A DNA stretch of 64,000 bases, from the NCBI RefSeq assembly GCF_000243675.2, contig NZ_AHMM02000006.1:372001-436000 (forward strand), given 5' to 3'. The DNA is from Leptospira inadai serovar Lyme str. 10 (GTDB taxonomy: Bacteria > Spirochaetota > Leptospiria > Leptospirales > Leptospiraceae). Both the position numbers and the translations under genes were made by a program. The number at the start of each line of letters is the position of its first letter. The first letter of the stretch is position 1. The notes below the pieces were generated by a model. It saw only the letters and a program-made list of their open reading frames with translations. It did not search any database and had not been told where the DNA came from. Below, piece after piece: positions 59,301-64,000 of the stretch.

Positions 59301-60027
59301 CGAAAAGGTCTTTCTTTCCGCCCAATGTCTGCTGCAAAAGAGTCAGGGTCCGGCGAGCATCTTTCGGATGTATTAGTGCCTTCCAGAATTCGAGATTTCT
59401 AATTAACTCTTTCCGAGAATATCCCAGTATATCGTCGAGTTCCTCTCCGGGAAGAATCGGATTCGAGGCTATATCCCAAACCCAGAGGTCTTCCGATAGG
59501 TCCTTAATCAGTAGGTCGAATCTTTCGTGAGTTCCGCTAAGGAGAGAGTCGATCGCTTTTCGTTTGCGAAGGTCTTCTATTTGGACGCTGAGCAGCGATT
59601 CAGAATTTTTTAATTTAGAAAATCGGACTTTGCACGGAAAAGAGAAATTGTTCGAGTTTAAATACTCCCAGCAAAAGGATACCTCTCCGTTTTGTCGGCA
59701 GACTTCAAGTTTAGAACTAAGTAATTCACGCGATTTTTGCCCGTCCGGCTGCAGTTCCGGAGAAAGGTTTATCATCTTTCTTTTCAACAATTCGTTTCTG
59801 GAATGCCCGAATAGCGGAAGGATCGCCGCGTTTACTTCCCTGAATTTTCCGGACGAGAAATCTAAAATTGCGGTAGGAGTGGGCGAACAATCTAGAAGCT
59901 CTTCGAAGAAGAATCCGTTTCCGGTGCGATTCTTTAATTGTGCCTCCAGGGCTTTAATGCGTCGCTTCGCTTTGCGTAGCTCACCGGACATGTCTTCGGC
60001 TTTTTCTTTTTTGGGTGAACGATTCAC
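56380..60027 (-). CDS. Cytoplasmic multi-PAS/GAF hybrid-less sensor histidine kinase (1215 aa)
   Basis: No signal peptide or membrane segment. Order: a short coiled coil (~15-35), PAS (~45-150), PAS (~165-290), GAF (~300-470), PAS (~480-600), PAS (~620-740), PAS (~745-870), a coiled coil, HisKA with GIAHEINNPIGAIQAS, a ~100-residue spacer, and HATPase with VWTNLIYNSLQAM, INDSGPGIP and GEGSGLGLDIVHKI. It has no receiver of its own. It starts at GTG 60027 (a downstream ATG at 59991 is an alternative; neither has a clear ribosome site). Likely partner: the adjacent receivers. Confidence 0.9.
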   Translation of the reverse strand: MNRSPKKEKAEDMSGELRKAKRRIKALEAQLKNRTGNGFFFEELLDCSPTPTAILDFSSGKFREVNAAILPLFGHSRNELLKRKMINLSPELQPDGQKSRELLSSKLEVCRQNGEVSFCWEYLNSNNFSFPCKVRFSKLKNSESLLSVQIEDLRKRKAIDSLLSGTHERFDLLIKDLSEDLWVWDIASNPILPGEELDDILGYSRKELIRNLEFWKALIHPKDARRTLTLLQQTLGGKKDLFDADYRMRGKDGTYKWILTRGKVIERAETGQATKMLGFHADISKQKKAEESDRIKRNLEALTTSISTELINLPSHEIGEAIHNTIDKICKFFQMDRANLVLYDRERLKRTLLHEYINPKAKNKSPSWPEISDINPDSFLTKNLLLNKIITLDIREIPDSSVDLKTLLNTVGIKFLVGIPLTLAGRVVGAIGLNAERHRNEVRHKFEEFEIFHLRTIGEVISNALERKKKEEELHAERDLLAGIMDTSVAAITVLTPDGRISYANSSAERILGLSAENLKERTYNSVEWKSTSIDGGPWQPEDQPFLRVINSGEPVFDVRHAIEDGKGVRKYLSINGSPIKNDLGEVTSLVFLVTDITDSLLAERALKESEERLRLALNAANMGTWSWNLKEDSIHWSANTGHLFGISLDEFGGKSEHFFDLIHPDDLEKVRATVELSLSGKNDDFHIEHRIFHRDGTVHWMEGKGRVYREIDGDPIRMAGTFTDITDRKNAENELKASQLRFQAFYRFANEAILFLNPRTERILDTNPAFLNIFGFASEKEVQGVPAKSLFTVESWATVHTRLRSFESADNLELRTVRVDGTIFPAIGSIHFYNEKDSYIAAVSLLDTSAIQEVEELKMINNEISVRNKLIEMQKNELEETIEDLKRTQAQLIQSEKMAALGQLIAGIAHEINNPIGAIQASNQNLQECLVRFQTLLPEVQSIISRMPYEEMESFRNFLNQVRQIREHLAGIEERRVKKELIQEFEALGFQSPYMFADSLADMGFRTIPKEAVPFLKSERATTLLEYSSIESFFFTNTNTIQIAVDRVSKILYALKNFSHFDTGSTKIPASLQESIETVLTIYQNQLKKGIQVTKEYDDIPKILCYPDDLLHVWTNLIYNSLQAMDFRGRIRIRTYTQNEEVAVEINDSGPGIPENIREKIFQPFFTTKPPGEGSGLGLDIVHKIITKHSGRIEVESVPGSTTFRVFLPLLPAE

Positions 60028-60573
60028 AGATTTTCACTAACTAAACCGGACAAAGATAACCTTGAAAATCAAAAAAACCGTTTGAAACCGGAAAGATGCT
60101 AGGAAGGCGGGGGCTGCAGGCAGCCGTCTTGGATCGTTGGCGAAAGTGCCGGGAGGGGCTTGAAATCCGGAATGAATATACGATTTACCCGAATGCCGCA
60201 AACCGTTTCGCGCACTGGAATCGGCCGATTTCAAACGATGAGTGTCCGAGAGAATCGTTACTTTTTGTAATACTTCTAAAAAAATTCCGAAAATCGAAAC
60301 GTTTATAGATTCGCCCCCCGGTTGGAACGCCTTCCAATAATAATATTCTTAAATTGCCCAATGAATCGGATCGACTCGGGAGTCGAGATTGCCCGTTCGG
60401 TGTTTTACAAGGAATCGATTCTGATCTATGCCCGACAAACTTAGGTCGGTTAGGAGAACCCTCTCTTCGGTTATTAAATATGCGAAATATTTAGGACGTT
60501 ATCAAAATCAAGTTGGATTTGGATGTCCTACATCCCATGCGTTACGGTGCCTTCCAAAAGAGTCGCTGCGCAG
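60028..60573. other. Gene-poor stretch between the kinase gene and the toxin-antitoxin island
   Basis: About 545 bases. It holds a GGCTGC-AG-GCAGCC hairpin at 60112-60125, a short open frame (60428-60577) reading toward the PIN gene, and a CCATGCG motif at 60535-60541. Otherwise nothing is recognised. Confidence 0.5.
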
Positions 60574-60999
60574 TTAGTCGCTCGTCTCCCCTTCACTGTC
60601 TAAGTTTAAATATTGTTCAGGAGAAACAATTTTCAGAGATTTCAAATTATATAAGACAAGTAAATCTTGATCGCCCGTTATCAAATAATCGACTTTCGCA
60701 GCAAGAGCGCTTTCCAGTATATGATAATCGTCTCTATCTCTAAGTCCTGAGTAATCCGATAATGAAATGTTTGCCGTCTTTTTAGTAATTAATTCAATCT
60801 CGGATAAGATAATTGAAATAAATTCTTCATTTAATTTGAATTTTGGTTTCTTCAAAGTCAATTCTATCTCTTTCAGTATAGAGTTAGAAATATAGCCAAT
60901 TACTTTGCCGGAGATAAGTTCTTCTAATATTATTCTAGGCTTTCCACCGAATAATATTGCCGATATATAAACATTGGTATCTAATAAAACCTTTTGCAT
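60574..60999 (-). CDS. PIN-domain ribonuclease toxin (putative)
   Basis: This 141-residue protein has the PIN fold: VLLDTNVYISAILFGG with the first acidic residue, then LITKKTANISL and the acidic cluster in RDRDDYHILESALAAKVDYLITGDQDLLVL. The family cleaves RNA and is usually the toxin of a pair. The ATG overlaps the TAA of the RHH gene (TAATG) and is therefore translationally coupled to it. The C-terminal tail (EGETSD) is read from GC-rich DNA unlike the rest of the gene. Substrate unknown. Confidence 0.85.
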   Translation of the reverse strand: MQKVLLDTNVYISAILFGGKPRIILEELISGKVIGYISNSILKEIELTLKKPKFKLNEEFISIILSEIELITKKTANISLSDYSGLRDRDDYHILESALAAKVDYLITGDQDLLVLYNLKSLKIVSPEQYLNLDSEGETSD

Positions 61000-61244
61000 T
61001 AGGAAGTTTTCTTTTGCTTCCTGATACGTTTTATTTCATCTATCAGAGAACTTTCCGTTATATTCGATGTTTTAGAAATAGCTGAACCAATCTCGAAAAT
61101 TTTCTCCCACTTAGATTTCTTTTCAATATATGCGCGTGCAGCCTCTCTTATTAATTCGGATCGAGACCTATGTTCTCTTTTGGCTATTTTATCTATTTCC
61201 TTTAAGAGGCCCTGTTCGAATGAAATATTGACAGTCTGGTTCAT
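60999..61244 (-). CDS. Ribbon-helix-helix antitoxin (putative)
   Basis: An 81-residue protein opening TVNISFEQGLLKEIDKIAKR then SRSELIREAARAYIEKK, a classic RHH DNA-binding fold, with a basic C-terminal tail. It precedes and overlaps the PIN toxin gene, the standard antitoxin-first order. A sigma-70-type promoter (TTGACC-17-TATGAT) ends six bases before the ATG, so a leaderless transcript is predicted. A palindrome inside that promoter is the likely autoregulatory operator. Confidence 0.85.
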   Translation of the reverse strand: MNQTVNISFEQGLLKEIDKIAKREHRSRSELIREAARAYIEKKSKWEKIFEIGSAISKTSNITESSLIDEIKRIRKQKKTS

Positions 61245-61250
61245 GATTTA

Positions 61251-61279
61251 ATCATATACAATCTTTGTATACTGGTCAA
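61251..61279 (-). promoter_or_regulatory. Promoter/operator of the RHH-PIN module
   Basis: On the minus strand, TTGACC (61279-61274), 17 bases, TATGAT (61256-61251). A 17-bp palindrome TATACAA-TCT-TTGTATA at 61255-61271 fills the spacer, an operator layout typical of RHH autoregulation. Six bases separate -10 from the ATG. Confidence 0.7.
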
Positions 61280-61311
61280 ATCAAATATTCTTTTAAAGTC
61301 CGATTTTAGGG

Positions 61312-61473
61312 CGCCATGCGACTAAGGAAGAGGGCTTGCCGAAATCCCGGGCGGGTGGCAAGCCAAGCCCTGCGATAATGACACTGTCCGAGTTACAAAG
61401 CGGAATTTGGAAAAGCCAAAGCAAGGTTCGCGTGGCGATCCCGAAGCGCCTCGACAATTTTTAGTTATACGCC
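61312..61473. repeat. GC-rich intermodule spacer bounded by imperfect inverted repeats
   Basis: It opens GGCGCCATGCGACTAAGG and closes TTAGTTATACGCC, which are imperfectly complementary. It contains a perfect 8-bp stem, GGCTTGCC/GGCAAGCC (61333-61364), and no ORF. Composition is much richer in GC than the flanking genes. Possibly a recombination site or a degenerate element. Confidence 0.4.
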
Positions 61474-61477
61474 TTGC

Positions 61478-61792
<315 letters not shown>

Positions 61793-61798
61793 CGCCGT

Positions 61799-62080
61799 CT
61801 AATGATAATCGACAATCTCAACATTTGTTACGTTACCATTTTCCCAAATAAAGCAGATCCTATACTGCATATTAATGGAAATACTATGTTGTCCTCGCCT
61901 ATCTCCAGATAGAGCATGCAATCTGTTACCGGGAGGAATTTTTAAATCTTCTAAAGTCTTCGCGCTATCTAAATGTATAAGCTTCCGTCTAACTGTTCTT
62001 TGTATATCCTTCGGAAATTTCTTCGAAAACTTACCCAGCCATATGGTTTCGCATTCTTTATCAGAAAAAGAAAGGATCAC
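61799..62080 (-). CDS. higB: HigB-like mRNA interferase toxin
   Basis: This 93-residue RelE/HigB-fold protein has the patterns TIWLGKFSKKFPKDIQRTVRRKL, LEDLKIPPGNRLHALSGDRRG and the C-terminal beta strand YRICFIWENGNVTNVEIVDYH. HigB cleaves mRNA at the ribosome. It starts with GTG 62080 in a leaderless context. The pair with higA is intact. Confidence 0.92.
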   Translation of the reverse strand: MILSFSDKECETIWLGKFSKKFPKDIQRTVRRKLIHLDSAKTLEDLKIPPGNRLHALSGDRRGQHSISINMQYRICFIWENGNVTNVEIVDYH

Positions 62081-62085
62081 AACTC

Positions 62086-62131
62086 ATAATGGCGCCATTC
62101 ACCATTGGTGTCAAGCACCATTAATAATGGT
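62086..62131 (-). promoter_or_regulatory. higB: Promoter and three-palindrome operator of higBA
   Basis: On the minus strand, TTGACA (62114-62109), 17 bases, CATTAT (62091-62086). Three palindromes overlap it: AATGGCGCCATT at 62088-62099, CACCATTGGTG at 62100-62110 and ACCATTAATAATGGT at 62117-62131. Each contains CCATT/AATGG half-sites. The -10 ends five bases before the GTG. Confidence 0.75.
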
Positions 62132-62512
62132 TTGAAGCAAATTTTGTAGTTTTTCATATTTAAAATAAGTTTTAAGCATGGCGCATTACTGCCGATCTCC
62201 GAGCCACGGGAGAAGTATCGGCCCCTGAAATTTTGATATTATTATTTTATAATTAGTTGTGCACAATTACTTAGAGTGAGGCTTGCTTTGCAAGACAAGT
62301 GACAAAGCGGAATGCTCTATAATGCATTTTCCCGGCTTTCCAGAAAAAACTCGCGAGAAACCTAATCGTGTTTCTTGGGCGCCTCCTCACTTTGTGAGGA
62401 CCGGGCTGCTCCGGGTTCGCGTAGTCACGCTCATCCAACACCTCTAGTTTTGTTAATGCAGCCCGCGTTTTAATCGGGTGTTGGACGAAAGCCCTACGCA
62501 TCCCTGGCGCTA
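62132..62512. other. Intergenic DNA between higBA promoter and minisatellite
   Basis: No convincing gene (a minus-strand ORF at 62271-62501 overlaps repeat-like DNA). It contains hairpins CTTGCTTTGCAAG near 62283, CCTCACTTTGTGAGG at 62385-62399, a perfect 9-bp inverted repeat TCCAACACC/GGTGTTGGA (62434-62442, 62477-62485) and the sequence ACAAAGCGGAAT, which also occurs at about 61396. Confidence 0.5.
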
Positions 62513-62650
62513 ACAGAGGACAGAGGACAGAGGACAGAGGACAGAGGACAGAGGACAGAGGACAGAGGACAGAGGACAGAGGACAGAGGACAGAGGACAG
62601 AGGACAGAGGACAGAGGACAGAGGACAGAGGACAGAGGACAGAGGACAGA
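62513..62650. repeat. 7-bp minisatellite, unit ACAGAGG, ~19.7 copies
   Basis: A nearly perfect tandem array of ACAGAGG covers 138 bases with no visible variant units. It forms the left end of the second copy of the inverted-repeat element, whose first copy at 36846 holds only about two units. Copy-number slippage is expected. Confidence 0.95.
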
Positions 62651-62852
62651 AAATTATTCCTATTACCCTGACAACAATTTTTTTAAAAACGAATTATGTT
62701 GGAGCGAAGTGTCACTGGATTTTCGATGTGTAAGCGGAGTTTCCGTGTTCTATAGAAAGATTCCTATGTTGCAATAGATCTTTCCTCTGCCTCTATTACT
62801 TTTCCAACATCTAGGCAGCTACTGTCTTCAGTCCTCAGTCTTCTGTCCTCTG
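62638..62852. mobile_element. MITE-like inverted-repeat element, copy 2
   Basis: Shares the 35-bp core (62672-62706) and the 22-base right end (62831-62852) with the copy at 36838-37034; the middle has diverged. The left end is expanded into the 7-bp minisatellite. It lies immediately downstream of a minus-strand metalloprotease gene, whose stop at 62855 is just outside it. Confidence 0.75.
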
Positions 62853-62854
62853 CA

Positions 62855-63892
62855 TTAAGGATCGGCGCGGTTAATAATCGTCTCGATCATTCTTCTTTGT
62901 TTTTCCAGAGATTCTTTTTCGATTCCATTCTTTGTTTGATAGATCGGTTTTCCTTTCTCATATATGATTAGTTGCCAGGGGCGTTTTTGCATAATTACGT
63001 GAACGTAAGAAACGAACGATTCCGCAAAGAAGTCGTCCGCGTTCGTCGCCGAATATAAGGTTGGAAAAGGAGTTTTTTCTAAAATAGGATAGATGTTATT
63101 CCAGTTTTCTTGCAATGCAAGAGACGAGGAGTAGAATTTTATCCGGGATCTGAACTTAAACTGCGAATCGTCGTAAACGGATTTCTTTTCGGATTTCCAA
63201 ATCCCATGGTAGAACGGAAGGCTCTCGAATTTCCTCGTTTTTCCCCTAAGATCCGGGCCGATTCCCGTGGCGACGGAAAGTATATGTCCGAATTCGTGGA
63301 GAAGTATGTATCTCAATGCGTTGACTTTGGTATTCGAATTTTCCTCTTCGATTTTGATTTTGATCGCGGTATTGCCCGGCTTAAAAGCGGAGTTTTCCTT
63401 ATAGCTGATCCAGTCATTGGCGTTTTTATTTAAAATCTGCGAATCCAAGATCACGAACCCTCCGATTGCGTGCCCATTCCGATAAACGAAACCGCTAACG
63501 GCACTGCCTCCTAAATTTTCGCAAACGTATATTCTAAATAAAAATTCGGTTAACAACTTGTTAATCGAATTCGGGAGTTCTTTTTTTAGCGACTTGACTT
63601 CCTCGGCAATGATTCGCCAGGATCCCGAAGAGGAAGGAACTTCTTCGAATCCGTCGATTCGATTTAAGGCCGTGACGAAATTCTTGGCTTCGACGTCCAA
63701 TGGAAAGACTCTAAATTCCCAGGACGGAGCCCGATCCTTATAAAATCCGCTCTCGGTCAGGGGGCTAGTATTAAAGAGATCCATGTACGGGTTGGTCTCT
63801 TCCGATTCTTGTCTGCAAGCGGAGCCGAAAACTACCGAGACAAGCAAGACTAAGAATCGACACACTTCTACCGCATGTTTTATCGAACTCAT
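62855..63892 (-). CDS. HExxH zinc metalloprotease-like lipoprotein
   Basis: This 345-residue protein has a signal peptide ending VFGSAC (lipobox) and a zincin-like helix ILLHEFGHILSVATG, with a downstream DDFFAESFVSYV that could supply the third ligand Glu. No known peptidase family is recognised from the rest. A LexA-box-like palindrome lies 56 bases upstream. Similarity to the PF10023 protein at 37017 is limited to the HExxH and the general layout. Confidence 0.65.
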   Translation of the reverse strand: MSSIKHAVEVCRFLVLLVSVVFGSACRQESEETNPYMDLFNTSPLTESGFYKDRAPSWEFRVFPLDVEAKNFVTALNRIDGFEEVPSSSGSWRIIAEEVKSLKKELPNSINKLLTEFLFRIYVCENLGGSAVSGFVYRNGHAIGGFVILDSQILNKNANDWISYKENSAFKPGNTAIKIKIEEENSNTKVNALRYILLHEFGHILSVATGIGPDLRGKTRKFESLPFYHGIWKSEKKSVYDDSQFKFRSRIKFYSSSLALQENWNNIYPILEKTPFPTLYSATNADDFFAESFVSYVHVIMQKRPWQLIIYEKGKPIYQTKNGIEKESLEKQRRMIETIINRADP

Positions 63893-63947
63893 CGTAATGC
63901 CGAATCTCGGATTATGGAAACTTTAGTTAGATAGGAAAGTATTTTTC

Positions 63948-63960
63948 TTTGCATTGCAAA
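63948..63960. promoter_or_regulatory. LexA (SOS) box-like palindrome
   Basis: TTTGCATTGCAAA is a perfect 13-bp palindrome and matches the TTTG-N5-CAAA form reported for Leptospira LexA. It lies 56 bases upstream of the metalloprotease ATG; it could equally serve a divergent gene beyond the window end. Confidence 0.45.
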
Positions 63961-64000
63961 AAATGAAGGGCATCTTTCTCGGGTTTAAGGTTTGCAATCA

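Noticed and set aside
62271..62501. Minus-strand 76-residue ORF as a gene
   Set aside because: It overlaps several hairpins and repeat-like sequence; no ribosome site and no domain.
62513..62650. Tandem 7-mers considered as a CRISPR array
   Set aside because: Units are contiguous with no spacers and no cas genes are nearby.

Overview
This window looks like a chromosomal segment of a Leptospira species. Base composition is in the mid-40s % GC by eye, higher than L. interrogans, which would fit the intermediate (P2, fainei/inadai/wolffii-like) group. Supporting features are a GreA with a very long N-terminal extension, abundant lipoproteins with relaxed spirochaetal lipoboxes, many TTG/GTG starts, membrane AraC-type regulators, FecR-domain lipoproteins and multi-PAS kinases. 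The species call is inference. No rRNA, tRNA, CRISPR array or transposase gene was found.

Layout. (1) 0.1-5.4 kb: extended GreA, then an M23 peptidase (minus) divergent from an LptE-like lipoprotein. (2) 5.6-19.8 kb: a Fur-family regulator overlapping tgt, a STAS protein, a LysM lipoprotein, nadC overlapping bifunctional rel, an orphan peptide-binding lipoprotein, a kinase-like protein of unknown role, purB, an epimerase-like protein, a membrane AraC regulator and a sterol-desaturase-family protein. (3) 19.8-25.0 kb, minus strand: a PAS histidine kinase, a GT39-like membrane glycosyltransferase and a GtrB/ArnC-like GT2. (4) 25.2-36.8 kb, plus strand: a tight operon of a STAS protein, an AsmA/YdbH-like protein, a lipoprotein that looks like YnbE and YdbL joined, and a 2543-residue beta-propeller/TPR lipoprotein. 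(5) 37.0-50.5 kb: a predicted aminopeptidase and an HtrA protease sharing their start site, then an aminotransferase, murI, a FecR lipoprotein, purM, a ClC protein, a 7TMR histidine kinase, mutL, a VTT membrane protein, a Cys-rich small protein and rarA. (6) 50.7-60.0 kb, signalling: a 53-residue gene, hisC, a ferredoxin-adenylate cyclase, a REC-GGDEF(degenerate)-EAL protein, a single-domain receiver and a 1215-residue multi-PAS/GAF kinase. This puts cAMP, c-di-GMP and phosphorelay functions side by side. (7) 60.0-62.9 kb: an AT-rich accessory island with two toxin-antitoxin modules (PIN/RHH and HigB/HigA), GC-rich intermodule DNA and a 7-bp minisatellite. (8) 62.9-64.0 kb: an HExxH lipoprotein preceded by a LexA-box-like palindrome.

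The most notable observations are: the likely YdbH / YnbE-YdbL envelope lipid-transport operon ending in a giant lipoprotein; a dispersed ~190-bp inverted-repeat element, one copy of which supplies the last residues and stop codons of two convergent genes and the other of which carries a 20-copy 7-bp array; and two toxin-antitoxin promoters whose -10 boxes sit so close to the start codons that leaderless transcripts are predicted, with palindromic operators embedded in them.
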